45,762 bases of DNA from an uncultured Bacteroidales bacterium. GTDB lineage: Bacteria; Bacteroidota; Bacteroidia; Bacteroidales; FEN-979. How positions within the stretch are numbered: the first letter of the stretch is position 1; each line of letters starts with the position of its first letter. A model generated the notes under the pieces. That model was not told the DNA's origin. It worked only from the letters and a program-made list of their open reading frames with translations, and ran no database searches. Position numbers and translations under genes: made by a program. Of this stretch, positions 8,442 to 17,886 are shown one piece after another. Location of the stretch: contig CAIQUS010000027.1 in NCBI GenBank assembly GCA_903875045.1, positions 1 through 45,762 of the forward strand, read 5' to 3'.

Positions 8442-10388
8442 TTAGCGGGTGATTATTCGTCCAAGTCCGTCCTTATTAATCAGGATGCTCTGTTTTTTCA
8501 GTTCATGAAAAGATTTCATTAAAACGGCCTGCTCTTCCTGAGATGTTGCCCCGGTTAATTTTTTCCGGGTTTCGGTCATCATCTTGTCCAGTTTCCTTGA
8601 TTTGAAAGCATGAAGGGCTAGCATAACGTGCATTTGCAAGCGTGTTTCCTCGGTGGTGACCATGATGTTATTTTTGAGCCAGTTTTCACTTAATTCATAA
8701 GGAGTGAACACCAGGTTGACCGCCAAAGTTGAAATCTCCTGGTTACTGTGAGAAAGAAAGAATGTGCGGTCGGGGATGGCATCCTTTTCAACACCAAGAA
8801 CATATTCGTCAAAAATCGATTTAAAAAGGGTATTTTCGAAAGCCATATCATCATGGGTGATATCATGAACAACATAATCAGCCACGCCAACCGGGACTTC
8901 TGCCTCGTCATTTGGATTTAATTTAATCGGAATGACTTCCTGGCCATAGAGCAACAATAACCGGATGACCTCTTTTTCCTGAAATTCAGCTGAGTCAAGG
9001 TCAAATTCAACCTGAGGCTCTGAAGCAGGTTGTTCGGGAGGAATTGCATCAAGCTCTTTTTCCTGATCAGGTGAACTTTTTTTCACCTTTGCCCGCAGGA
9101 TCTTGTTCAGCTCGTTCATGAGCACCTGTTCAGGAACGGTCATCAAACCGGAACATTCCTTTACATAGAGTGAGCGGGAAATCGCATCCGGAATGAGGGC
9201 GATGGTATTCACAATCTCCTTGATCAGAGAAGCTTTTTTAATCGGGTCGTTTTGTGTTTCGCCGAGAAGGAGCCTGGTTTTGAACAGGATGAAATTTACG
9301 GAGTTGGCGGAAATGAACGATTCCACCTCCGTTGGATGGTGTTTACGGGCGTATGAATCGGGATCTTCTCCATCGGGAAAGAGGACGATCTTTACATTCA
9401 TTCCCTGTTCAACAATCATGTCGATGCCTCGGAAAGAGGCTTTGATGCCGGCAGGGTCGCCATCATACAAAATGGAGATGTTCGGCGTATACCGCTGGAT
9501 CATTCGTATCTGCTCCTGCGTGAGTGATGTTCCCGACGATGCTACCACGTTTTCGATGCCGGCCTGGTGCATGGATATCACATCGGTATAACCCTCCACC
9601 AGGAGGCAGTTATCCTTTGAAATAATGGCATTCTTGGCAAAATTGATTCCGTAGAGGGTTTTGCTTTTGTTGTAAATTTCCGATTCAGGAGAATTCACAT
9701 ATTTTGCCTGCGATTTATCGTTTCCCAGGATACGCCCGCCGAATCCGATCACACGGCCTGATGCACTATGAATCGGGAACATGACCCGTCCGTGGAAACG
9801 GTCGAACAGCCGGTTCTCTTTTTCGATGGAGAGACCCGTTTTTACCAGGAATTCCTTTTTATATCCCAGCTGAATGGCGTGTTCGGAGAAGGCATTCCAT
9901 TTTCCCGGACTGAACCCCAGCTGGAACTTGTGTACGATATCATCGCGCATGCCACGCTCTTTGAAATAGCTCAAACCGATGGCTTTGCCTTCTTCAGATT
10001 CGATCAATATTTTTGAAAAATATTGTTGTGCGAAAAGGTTGAGGTTATAAAGGCTCTCTTTTTCATTTAATTCCTGGAGTTGTTCGGGCGTTTGTTCCTC
10101 CTCTTCAACCTCAATATTGTATTTTCTGGCCAGGTATTTCAGTGCTTCGGGATAGGAAAAATGCTCATGCTCCATGATGAAGTTGACGGAATTCCCGGCT
10201 TTTCCGCAACCAAAGCATTTGTAGATCCCTTTGGCCGGCGAGACGGTGAAGGAAGGGGTTTTTTCATTGTGGAAGGGGCACAATCCGATCTGGTTGACCC
10301 CACGCCGCCGCAGGTTGACATAATCGCCGACCACCTCCTCGATGCGGGCAGTCTGGATGATGGTATCGATGGTGTCGTGCGGGATCAT
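8442..10388 (-). CDS. dnaG: DNA primase DnaG
   Basis: This 648-residue enzyme synthesises RNA primers at the replication fork together with DnaB. The CHC2 zinc-binding domain is at the N-terminus (C37, H40, C58, C61 in CPFHNE...YKCFGCGKAG). The catalytic core includes the conserved RNA-polymerase-like segment (FHGRVMFPIHSASGRVIGFGGR). The TOPRIM motifs VEGYTDV and LYDGDPAGIKA supply the metal-binding acidic residues. The C-terminal part (from about residue 430) is the less conserved helicase-interaction region. The start ATG (10386-10388) gives the canonical MIPxxTIDxI beginning. It is convergent with the DUF3857 gene and 24 bp downstream of the GNAT gene on the same strand. Confidence 0.95.
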   Translation of the reverse strand: MIPHDTIDTIIQTARIEEVVGDYVNLRRRGVNQIGLCPFHNEKTPSFTVSPAKGIYKCFGCGKAGNSVNFIMEHEHFSYPEALKYLARKYNIEVEEEEQTPEQLQELNEKESLYNLNLFAQQYFSKILIESEEGKAIGLSYFKERGMRDDIVHKFQLGFSPGKWNAFSEHAIQLGYKKEFLVKTGLSIEKENRLFDRFHGRVMFPIHSASGRVIGFGGRILGNDKSQAKYVNSPESEIYNKSKTLYGINFAKNAIISKDNCLLVEGYTDVISMHQAGIENVVASSGTSLTQEQIRMIQRYTPNISILYDGDPAGIKASFRGIDMIVEQGMNVKIVLFPDGEDPDSYARKHHPTEVESFISANSVNFILFKTRLLLGETQNDPIKKASLIKEIVNTIALIPDAISRSLYVKECSGLMTVPEQVLMNELNKILRAKVKKSSPDQEKELDAIPPEQPASEPQVEFDLDSAEFQEKEVIRLLLLYGQEVIPIKLNPNDEAEVPVGVADYVVHDITHDDMAFENTLFKSIFDEYVLGVEKDAIPDRTFFLSHSNQEISTLAVNLVFTPYELSENWLKNNIMVTTEETRLQMHVMLALHAFKSRKLDKMMTETRKKLTGATSQEEQAVLMKSFHELKKQSILINKDGLGRIITR

Positions 10389-10412
10389 ATTACAGCTTCA
10401 GTATTGGCGAAA

Positions 10413-10847
10413 TTACAAATTTTTGGGGGCATACTTCATCAAATAGTGCCCGATCCCGGCTTCCATGAATGAATCCCCAATTTTGGAAAACCCGTTCCGC
10501 TCGTAAAACGTTACAGCTTTGAGCTGCGCATGCAGGTAAATAGTTTTTCCCGCTGATGAAACATCCCTGAGCACCTCTTTCAGGATAATTTCGCCAATAC
10601 CCCGGTTACGAAATTTCGGCAATACAGCAAAACGCTCAAGTTTAAGCCCATTTTCCGTTTCACGCCAACGCGCCGTGGCGATTGGTTTTTCACCGAGCAA
10701 AAGCAGGTAATGACGGGCTTCTTCCTCATGATCGTACTCAAGGTTGGCATCCACACCCTGTTCATCGACAAACACCATTTTTCTGATGGCCAATGCTTTT
10801 TCTGCCAGCTCTTTATCTTCGAAAGTAAATTTTTTTATCTGAAACAT
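10413..10847 (-). CDS. GNAT family N-acetyltransferase (ElaA/YjcF-like)
   Basis: This 144-residue protein carries the GNAT acetyl-CoA motif A (LERFAVLPKFRNRGIGEIIL, with the RGIG pyrophosphate loop) and a C-terminal FYERNGFSKIGDSFMEAGIGHYLM segment typical of the YjcF/ElaA subgroup. These are small cytoplasmic acetyltransferases of unknown physiological substrate. It sits immediately upstream of dnaG on the same strand. The downstream spacing of 24 bp suggests a shared transcript. Confidence 0.85.
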   Translation of the reverse strand: MFQIKKFTFEDKELAEKALAIRKMVFVDEQGVDANLEYDHEEEARHYLLLLGEKPIATARWRETENGLKLERFAVLPKFRNRGIGEIILKEVLRDVSSAGKTIYLHAQLKAVTFYERNGFSKIGDSFMEAGIGHYLMKYAPKNL

Positions 10848-10903
10848 AAATTAAGGTTAATTGGCCACCCCTGCCAATTGCAAAAGAGGGGAGGGGGTGG
10901 GTA

Positions 10904-11803
10904 TTATTTCAAAGAAACACTGTTCCATCCTGCCGGGGTCAGGTTCATTATTTCCCTGAAACCGATGTCGTACAAAATATCGGCTGTGTCAGCGAATAGC
11001 ATAGATACTTCCGCGGGTTTATGTGCATCGGAACTGATGATGACCGGGATATTCTGGTGATGGATTGTTTTCAGGATGGCCGGGCCCGGGAAAAGGCTGT
11101 CGGATCGTTTTTTGTAGAGCCCGCGTGTATTGACCTCCACAATTGTTCCCGATTTCTTTACAAGTTCAAGGGTTTCATTGACAAGTGCAATATACCATGG
11201 TTCCGTTTCTGTAAAGAATCTTCCGCGGTTATGCATTTTAATTTTGTCAAAATGGCCGATGATATCCATTTTGGAGCTGGTAAGCATCTCATTGATCTGA
11301 TGGAAATAGGCAGTAACCCCTTTTTGGATATTGCCGCCAAACAGTGTTTTTAAACCGTCATCGTAAATGGCCGGATCGGGACCATCGATGAACCAAAGAT
11401 CAGGATCAGATCCGTTCCGCACAAGATGCACCGAACCAATGAAGTAATCGAAAGGGAAATTGTCTTGAAAGTAGGAAAAAGGATGTCCGATGCCGGGAAT
11501 GTAGTCGGCCTCCATTCCGAGAAAAAGAGGAAAAGGGAAATTGGAAATTGGAAACTGGAAATTAAGATTTGAGATTTGGGATTTTGGGCTTGGGACTTGG
11601 AATTTTCCTTTGAGGTTTACAACAGTTTCGCAATATAATCCGGTTTCTTCCTCCCGGAGCGCAAAGGTGTTTTCGAAAGGCAGAGGAGAGTGGTCAGAAA
11701 AACCCAATGCCGTCAAACCCTGAATGATAGCGGCTTCAACATATTTTTCCGGTTCATCGGATCCGTCGCTGAACCGGGTATGGGTATGCAGGTTTTGGAA
11801 CAA
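10904..11803 (-). CDS. PHP-family phosphatase (histidinol-phosphatase-like) with in-frame repeat insertion
   Basis: The 299-residue protein has the PHP metal-binding motifs in order: HTHTRFSDG (H6, H8), FSDHSPL, GMEADYI, GSVHLV, IGHFDKIK and SSDAHKP. Histidinol-phosphate phosphatase (HisK/HisJ type) is the nearest named function. No other his gene is nearby, so the true substrate may be a different phosphoester. Residues about 68-92 are Ser/Pro/Phe/Asn-rich and interrupt the fold just before the conserved LGMEADY strand. The DNA there is a repetitive GGAAATTGG-type tract that looks like an inserted intergenic repeat. The enzyme may still be functional, because the insertion keeps the frame and falls in a loop. 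Confidence 0.85.
   Translation of the reverse strand: MFQNLHTHTRFSDGSDEPEKYVEAAIIQGLTALGFSDHSPLPFENTFALREEETGLYCETVVNLKGKFQVPSPKSQISNLNFQFPISNFPFPLFLGMEADYIPGIGHPFSYFQDNFPFDYFIGSVHLVRNGSDPDLWFIDGPDPAIYDDGLKTLFGGNIQKGVTAYFHQINEMLTSSKMDIIGHFDKIKMHNRGRFFTETEPWYIALVNETLELVKKSGTIVEVNTRGLYKKRSDSLFPGPAILKTIHHQNIPVIISSDAHKPAEVSMLFADTADILYDIGFREIMNLTPAGWNSVSLK
11528..11605. repeat. GGAAATTGG-type repeat tract inside the PHP gene
   Basis: On the + strand this tract runs through imperfect units such as GGAAATTGGAAATTGG followed by GATTTGAGATTTGGGATTTT. It is far more repetitive than the surrounding coding DNA. It is translated on the - strand as the residues ~68-92 insertion of the PHP phosphatase. Confidence 0.7.
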
Positions 11804-12203
11804 TCAGGTTTCGTATTGTGTGTGATGCAAATTTACGGATATCCCGGGTATTTCCGGCACTTATTGTGGTTAACTCAGGTTTCGGATTTGAAAAAACCAG
11901 CAAATTCCTTATCTGTAGCCCTGAAAGGGCGAAATCTGTTAACACAGGGTGAAGCCCTGTGTGTGCCTGGCCAACCACATCTCACTAAGCCCTGAAAGGG
12001 CGAAATCGATTTCGCCCTTTCAGGGCTGTCATTAAGTTTGCAAGGCTCTCTGCGATGGGCTCCACCCATCGTTAATATATTACGCCCCATTCGGGGCTGT
12101 GTTATAACCGAATGTTTAACCCCGAAACTTGCGTGGTCAACAAAAAACGGCGAAATGATTTTCACCATTTCACCATTTCACCATTTCGCTATTTTACGTT
12201 TTA
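11804..12203. repeat. Cluster of palindromic intergenic repeats
   Basis: This 400-bp gap contains no supported gene. It holds two copies of the AGCCCTGAAAGGGCGAAATC unit (near 11917 and 11988). The second copy forms a perfect 40-nt palindrome with its reverse complement, at 11988-12027. A separate hairpin lies at about 11942-11963 (ACACAGGG/CCCTGTGT), another around GCGATGGG/CCCATCG at 12050-12071, and a short GGGGCGTAAT-related repeat near 12081-12100. A run of CACCATTT-type 8-9-bp units lies near 12151-12190. The units resemble dispersed REP-like elements of Bacteroidota. A role in termination between the LruC gene and the PHP gene is possible but not shown. Confidence 0.75.
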
Positions 12204-14246
12204 TCAGTGTGTATAAACATTCGAAGTATTCCGGTAAGCTGGTTTTATCTGATACCAGTCATAGTAAACCGAGCCGGACGATTCGCCCCACGGGATAAAT
12301 TTGAGATATGTTTGTGTAACTTCAGCTTTTTCTACCGGATATTCAAAAGGACCTGCCACATCAATAACCCACGAAAGGTTATTATTTGTGACGTAATAAC
12401 GGCCGGATGCCGGATCACTGTCATCATGTGAGGTTCCAAAAAGTGCAAGATTGGCCAGGTCGGTTGGTGGATGGTTGGGAAGGTGGATTTCATGGCTGCG
12501 AACCTGGTTTACAAAGAGGAACGGGTTATACGGAGGCATACCGAGGGCGGAAAGTGCTGTAGGAGTAGTAAGTGTAATCACGATGTTCAGCGTATCAGGA
12601 GTTACATAGGTTGCACCCGGAGTTGTGTTGACGCCCATTGAAGGATATCCGGGGTAGGGCAGTACCTTATATCCGTTGTCGAATGCAATAATGGTTGCCT
12701 TCGATTGACCGGATTCAGTTCCGTTGCTGTTCAGGGTTATGATATTTTCGTTAAGTGCTGTTCCCGTTACACTCGCAATAAGTGAAGGTGCGATGGGCAA
12801 TTGTATTCCGAAACCATTTTTATAACTGGCTCCCATGGCTTTGAGAATGAGTTTTGCTTTGATCTGAACCACTTTATTCTGACCATTGGTAATCTGGTTG
12901 AAATTGTAATCGATCACCATGTCGTTAAAGTCGTAATCACCTTTACCAGGCCACAAATCTTCGAAAGCAAGGGTGCCAACCGTAGTCTTGGAGGGAAAAT
13001 AATTGTTAAATGCTTTTGTGGGGTCGGTTGGGTAATCATCAAAGTTGTTTGGAATCCCATCATTGTCGGTATCTGTCTGGGTATAATTCGGAAGCGGAAT
13101 GTTTGAAGTTACAATAGACTGGATCGGATTGGCTGAAACATAAAAGATCGCATCGTTAAAATCATTGTCAGTAGAACCATCGCGTCGCTGATCTTCAAAA
13201 CTGAGCAGGAATTTACCACGTCCGATGTCGTTTAATAAGATGGCATGTTGTTTTTTATTCGCGGCGGCTTCCGGATTTAGTTGATTATCGGAATATAAAA
13301 TCCAGTTTCCATTGGTAATTGTCCCATTTCTGAAACCATCAGCGATGAGCACCCAGCCAATTGTTATTCCAGGAGCAAAGATGCCAAGATGAACCCTGTT
13401 TCCTGAAGAAAGGCCACCACCGCTTCCACTGAAGGAGGCATTCGGGAAAATAATGTGAATGGTATCAATGGCTGCCGGAGTTGCCGGTGGGTTGTTTGTG
13501 TTGTATTTATAGTAACCGAGCACATTACGGTATCCGGCACCTTCATGTACAAAAGTAACCCATACGTCACATGCGTCTTCAAGGGCCAGGTTCCGGTCAA
13601 GACCAGAAGTAAAATATTGCGGGTGGCTTGTGGGCGCTGCGATGTATTCGGGCAGGGTAGCATTGATATCATTCAGCATGGCTGCATCGATCGGATCATT
13701 GGTTGGGGTGAGGTAGGTGGGAACACCATTGCTGTTGTAGGTGCCCATGGGTTTGAAAATTGAGTTTGTCGACTTGAAGGTGCCAATTTCGCCATCTTTC
13801 AAAACCGGGGATTTTTTCCCGCCGAGTATACAGTCGAGGGAACCTGAAGTAACTTTGAATTTCTGAAAGTTAACAAAGCCGATGGCAGTAGTGCCAACTA
13901 CAATCGAATCATAAACCATCGGAATATTGTAATCGGTGCTGAATATCCCCATGGCATCTGTAACGCCACTCATAATGATCTGCCCGTTGTTTTCAGGATA
14001 ATCCGTGTAGATATCCACCCTGATATTCGGTACTGGTACATCCACATTATCCAGGGTTGATATTTTCAGGCCAACTGTTCTTACATTTTCGAACATGAAA
14101 CCAGAAGGGACCTTCATGGTTTCAAATGAAGTGGCATTTGATCCTGGAGGTACAGGATCATTGGATTTTTTACATGACGGGAAGATCAGCAACAGCAAGG
14201 AGAACAATGCTGCGGAAAATAATTTCATGAGACTGGTCGTTTTCAT
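12204..14246 (-). CDS. LruC-domain lipoprotein with DUF4114-like region
   Basis: The start is placed at ATG 14246, which gives a clean lipoprotein signal (MKTTSLMKLF...IFPSC, lipobox Cys 25) and 680 residues. The frame extends 15 codons further upstream, but that extension would put a charged tail before the signal. Residues about 280-370 resemble DUF4114 (GWVLIADGFRNG, SFEDQRRDGSTDNDFNDAIFYV). Residues about 392-409 form a calcium-loop-like segment (DTDNDGIPNNFDDYPTDP) that begins the LruC domain (AFEDLWPGKGDYDFNDMVIDY), which continues into a DUF4842-like C-terminus. LruC proteins are surface or periplasmic lipoproteins of unknown function, first noted in Leptospira. A second LruC gene lies upstream in the same orientation. 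Confidence 0.85.
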   Translation of the reverse strand: MKTTSLMKLFSAALFSLLLLIFPSCKKSNDPVPPGSNATSFETMKVPSGFMFENVRTVGLKISTLDNVDVPVPNIRVDIYTDYPENNGQIIMSGVTDAMGIFSTDYNIPMVYDSIVVGTTAIGFVNFQKFKVTSGSLDCILGGKKSPVLKDGEIGTFKSTNSIFKPMGTYNSNGVPTYLTPTNDPIDAAMLNDINATLPEYIAAPTSHPQYFTSGLDRNLALEDACDVWVTFVHEGAGYRNVLGYYKYNTNNPPATPAAIDTIHIIFPNASFSGSGGGLSSGNRVHLGIFAPGITIGWVLIADGFRNGTITNGNWILYSDNQLNPEAAANKKQHAILLNDIGRGKFLLSFEDQRRDGSTDNDFNDAIFYVSANPIQSIVTSNIPLPNYTQTDTDNDGIPNNFDDYPTDPTKAFNNYFPSKTTVGTLAFEDLWPGKGDYDFNDMVIDYNFNQITNGQNKVVQIKAKLILKAMGASYKNGFGIQLPIAPSLIASVTGTALNENIITLNSNGTESGQSKATIIAFDNGYKVLPYPGYPSMGVNTTPGATYVTPDTLNIVITLTTPTALSALGMPPYNPFLFVNQVRSHEIHLPNHPPTDLANLALFGTSHDDSDPASGRYYVTNNNLSWVIDVAGPFEYPVEKAEVTQTYLKFIPWGESSGSVYYDWYQIKPAYRNTSNVYTH

Positions 14247-14456
14247 ATTTTTGGTTTTAATGAACATTAAAGATACAGTTAATTTGGTCAATATATTACG
14301 ATAACCATGCCAAAAAGCAGTATTATTTTTAGTAATTGAAATTCAGATAATTAGAAAGAATTATACATTAACAAAATTCCCAATATGGGAAGATATCCCA
14401 ATTTGCGAAATGAATTATCAATATGAGATCGCCAAGTGTTCATAAACAGAGATAAA

Positions 14457-14484
14457 AAAACCCCGATCGCAGGATCGGGGTTTT
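14457..14484 (-). terminator. Rho-independent terminator of the large LruC gene
   Basis: CCCCGATC / GATCGGGG (14461-14480) form an 8-bp GC-rich stem with a GCAG/CTGC loop. On the - strand it is followed by a run of T residues (complement of the A tract at 14454-14460). It lies about 20 bp past the stop codon at 14505. Confidence 0.85.
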
Positions 14485-14504
14485 AAGGAGGTGATATTTA
14501 GCGA

Positions 14505-17500
14505 TTAATATATATTGTTCACATTCCGATAACCCGGTTTATCCATGTACCAATCGGTATAACTTGCTCCGGAAGATTGAGCCCATTCGGCAAAGTGCAG
14601 GTAGGTTTGAACGATATCGGCCTTTTCAACAGGATATGCAAAATCAACCGGGATTTCCAACCCCCAGGGTAAACCTGTAGTGGAGCGGTAATAGTGTCCC
14701 AATGCAGGGTCGGAGGCGTCGTTCATTGATCCAAAGTATACCGGATTAGCCAATTGGGTTGGAGCATGATCTTTCAGGTGAACCTCTTTTCCACGATCCT
14801 GATTTACAAAAATGAAAGGGTTGTAAGGAGGGGTCCCGATACTTGCCTGGGGGGTTGAGAGGTGAACAGTAACCGTTTGCACCTCTGTTTGTACGGTATA
14901 TCCACCGTGAACCGTATTGATGATCGAACGGCCAAGAAGGGTATTTACGGCATCCACCGGAATAATCACCGTGTTTGTGGTGTGGCCTGATTCATAACCT
15001 TTGGGATCGATGTTCACAACCGAGCCAACTTTGATACAGCCTGTTACGCTTTCAACATTGGAAGGTGCCGTACTCAGTGCAACGCCAAACCCGTTATCGA
15101 AAGATGCGCCGGATGCTTTCACCTTGAATTTTGCAATCAGGTCAACAACGTTATTCTGGGCGTTGGTTACGATTTTATAGTTAAAGTTCATAACCAGGTC
15201 GTTGCAATCATAATCTCCATAAGCCGGCCAAAGATCTTCAAATGCATAAGATGCAAAATCAATTTCATTCGGGTAAAAGGAGTTGAAGGCACGGGTTGCG
15301 TCGTTGGGATAGGCATCCATCGCATCAGCAACACCATCGCCGTCGGTATCAATTATGGCAGGAGCATAAATTGTGATTACCAGTGTTTTGGTATCTGTAC
15401 CCGCGCTGTTTGTTGCACTGAGCGTTACATTGGTCGTTCCGGTTTCTGAGGGAATACCACTGATCACAAAAAATTGAGAATCGAACGTAAGCCCGGCAGG
15501 CAAATTGGATGCATTGCACACAATGGGTTGAGTCCCGGTTGTCGTCATTGCATAACTGAATGGCTGATTTTTTGTCCCTGCAGCGGTTAATGAACTGGTG
15601 ATTTGCGGTGCTGTAACAGGTTCATTGATGGTGATGACCAGAACTTTGGAATCATTTCCATATTCGCTTGAAGCTGTCAGGGTGACATTGACGACTGCCG
15701 CCTGTGATGGCGTACCATTGATGGTATGGGTTTCTTCGCTGAAACTCAAACCGGCAGGAAGGTTTGTTGCATTATACGTTATGGGGGCCGACCCGGAGGC
15801 CGTAACCGTATAGGTGATAAATTGCTGCCCTGTTGTACCGGTTGCGGTGAGTACACTGGTTATTACCGGAGGATTACCTACCGTAAGAACAAGGGTTTTA
15901 TTATCTGTCCCATAATTGTTGGCTGCCGAAACCGGGATATTGAAAGTGCCTGCAGATGTTGGTACCCCACTGATCTCATGGGTTGTGGCATTAAATGTTA
16001 AACCTGCCGGCAAGTTGGTGGCATTATAGGTGACCGGACTTGAGCCCGTTGCCAATATGGTATAGTTAAATGACTGGTTGATAGGGGTATGGGCGATAAG
16101 AGTACTGGTTATAACCGGAGCTGAGCCAGGGGCGAGTATTGTGAAAGTCAAAGTTTTGGAGTCGGTTCCCACCAGATTATCGGCCGTCAATGCCACACTT
16201 TTAACCTGCGCCGTTGTGGGCGTTCCGCTGATGATATGGGTGGTAGCATTGAATGTAAGGCCTGCAGGAAGGTTGGTTGCATTATAGGTGATAGGGTTGG
16301 TACCGGTAGCGGTCATCACGTATGGTGTAATCGCAACACCAACTATCCCGGCAGCCGTAAGTGTACTGGTGATTGCCGGGGCAACCGGAGCACCGCAGTC
16401 CTGGGAAACAATGGTATATCCCGGATTATGCCAGGTAATGTTGGCACCGAAGGTTCCGTTTTTCGGACTGATGGAGGTCGCCCAGAAATCGATATAACCG
16501 GTAAATGTCACTGCCGAAACCTTGCTGGATGATGAACCAAGGGCATGTATTTGTGATCCCTGGGAGGAAGGGCCGGCAATATCACCCTCAATATCGAAAG
16601 TTCCGGTTTCAATAAGGCTTTGCAATCCAAGGGAGACATTTGCACCACCTGAAAAAATTGTCCTACCTGTAACCTTAAGATAAGCATTCGGATGGTTTAC
16701 CAAACCAGGGTTGGATGAAGAGCCTGTGGTAATTTTAAAGGCTTCAGATGAAGTGCTGTTGATAAATAACTGGCAATAATTGATAATCCTGCCATTATTA
16801 TTGGTCTGTGCCTTTTCAACAATGGTCAAATGGTATTCATTGATCAGTTCGCCTCTCACGTCCACACTGTTTGAGATGGTAAGAACACCCCAGTTATGGA
16901 GGGTTGCATCTGAACTGATTTGAAGTTTTTTATCACTTCCACTCTGGGCAAAGTTTGCGGTACCATAATTTTCAATGGTTCCATCCAATTCATTCTCAGG
17001 TATTGTAACAGACCCGGAAGGGGATACGATCAATGTTCCCGAACCATGAAGCGAAGTGATGTTGGCGCTGCCGCAAATACGCACGGTTCCACCCTGATTG
17101 ATTGTCAATTGCAGATTGCTGATTGCAACACCAGGTTGTACAACGGATACCTGACCTGAATTAATTGTGTAGTTACCGCTGCTTGTGATAGCTGTACCGG
17201 TATTGCAATCGTTGGATTCGGTGCTTTTAATTCCGGATTTACCAAATGTATAACTCAACGTGGTACCGGTAATGGGCACAGCGATGTATTCATTCAGCCC
17301 GGTGGCGGAAATTTTTCCGACCCATAGTTCCTTTAAACGGGCAGGAACCCTCAAACTTGTTTTGTATTGAGCGTTAACATCGGTGGCCCCGGTGGCAATC
17401 ACTTTTCCGTCAACTTTGGGATCCCCCTGATAAATCTGTATCACAGAGAGCATTTGTGTTCCCGGGTTCGAAATGCCGATGGCCACTTCCAGGTTGATAA

Positions 17501-17669
17501 AATTATCAAACTGAAAAGAGGGGCTTACTTTCAATTCGGTGAATTTTGTAGGAAGATTGGCAGGGGTATCACCAGTCTTCTTACAGCCAACCTGCATGAA
17601 CAGGCTGAAAATTAAGATCAGGGAGACTGCCATGTTGGTGGTGGCTTTTAAAATCGAAGTATTTTTCAT
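14505..17669 (-). CDS. Large LruC-domain lipoprotein with four Ig-like (He_PIG) repeats
   Basis: The protein has 1054 residues and a lipobox at C29 (MQVGC) after a hydrophobic segment. Residues about 180-380 are beta-helix-like, with many short Gly/Asn/Ser strands. Residues about 428-772 are four tandem ~85-residue putative Ig modules, each with an ITSxLTAxG start, a YNATNLPAGLTFxxxTHxISGxP core and a GTDxKTLxxTI end. The C-terminus (about 772-1054) starts with DTDGDGVADAMDAYPNDA and continues as an LruC/DUF4842 domain (AFEDLWPAYGDYDCNDLVMNFNY), clearly paralogous to the neighbouring gene. It is probably exposed at the cell surface as an adhesin-like lipoprotein. The repeats are similar enough to allow copy-number change by recombination. 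Confidence 0.85.
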   Translation of the reverse strand: MKNTSILKATTNMAVSLILIFSLFMQVGCKKTGDTPANLPTKFTELKVSPSFQFDNFINLEVAIGISNPGTQMLSVIQIYQGDPKVDGKVIATGATDVNAQYKTSLRVPARLKELWVGKISATGLNEYIAVPITGTTLSYTFGKSGIKSTESNDCNTGTAITSSGNYTINSGQVSVVQPGVAISNLQLTINQGGTVRICGSANITSLHGSGTLIVSPSGSVTIPENELDGTIENYGTANFAQSGSDKKLQISSDATLHNWGVLTISNSVDVRGELINEYHLTIVEKAQTNNNGRIINYCQLFINSTSSEAFKITTGSSSNPGLVNHPNAYLKVTGRTIFSGGANVSLGLQSLIETGTFDIEGDIAGPSSQGSQIHALGSSSSKVSAVTFTGYIDFWATSISPKNGTFGANITWHNPGYTIVSQDCGAPVAPAITSTLTAAGIVGVAITPYVMTATGTNPITYNATNLPAGLTFNATTHIISGTPTTAQVKSVALTADNLVGTDSKTLTFTILAPGSAPVITSTLIAHTPINQSFNYTILATGSSPVTYNATNLPAGLTFNATTHEISGVPTSAGTFNIPVSAANNYGTDNKTLVLTVGNPPVITSVLTATGTTGQQFITYTVTASGSAPITYNATNLPAGLSFSEETHTINGTPSQAAVVNVTLTASSEYGNDSKVLVITINEPVTAPQITSSLTAAGTKNQPFSYAMTTTGTQPIVCNASNLPAGLTFDSQFFVISGIPSETGTTNVTLSATNSAGTDTKTLVITIYAPAIIDTDGDGVADAMDAYPNDATRAFNSFYPNEIDFASYAFEDLWPAYGDYDCNDLVMNFNYKIVTNAQNNVVDLIAKFKVKASGASFDNGFGVALSTAPSNVESVTGCIKVGSVVNIDPKGYESGHTTNTVIIPVDAVNTLLGRSIINTVHGGYTVQTEVQTVTVHLSTPQASIGTPPYNPFIFVNQDRGKEVHLKDHAPTQLANPVYFGSMNDASDPALGHYYRSTTGLPWGLEIPVDFAYPVEKADIVQTYLHFAEWAQSSGASYTDWYMDKPGYRNVNNIY

Positions 17670-17703
17670 AATTAATTTTTTATATTGTATGTATATGTTT
17701 GAA

Positions 17704-17735
17704 CAAAGGTAATGGAAAATCGTGCCAGAAACAAA
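17704..17735 (-). promoter_or_regulatory. Bacteroidota-type promoter for the large LruC gene
   Basis: Reading the - strand, TTTG (17735-17732) is followed after 20 nt by TACCTTTG (17711-17704). This matches the Bacteroidota sigma-A consensus TTTG-N19-21-TAnnTTTG. The expected transcription start is about 28 nt before the ATG at 17669. Confidence 0.65.
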
Positions 17736-17886
17736 GGTGGTGAATATAATGTTGATATCCAGAATAATAAATTAATCGTTTGATAATAAAAATGTCCCAT
17801 TATGAGACTTATCTTAAAATGGGAGTTTCAGGAATGCCTTATCGGCAAAACCCCGAATATTTAAGCCCGTGAAAATTATCCCTATT

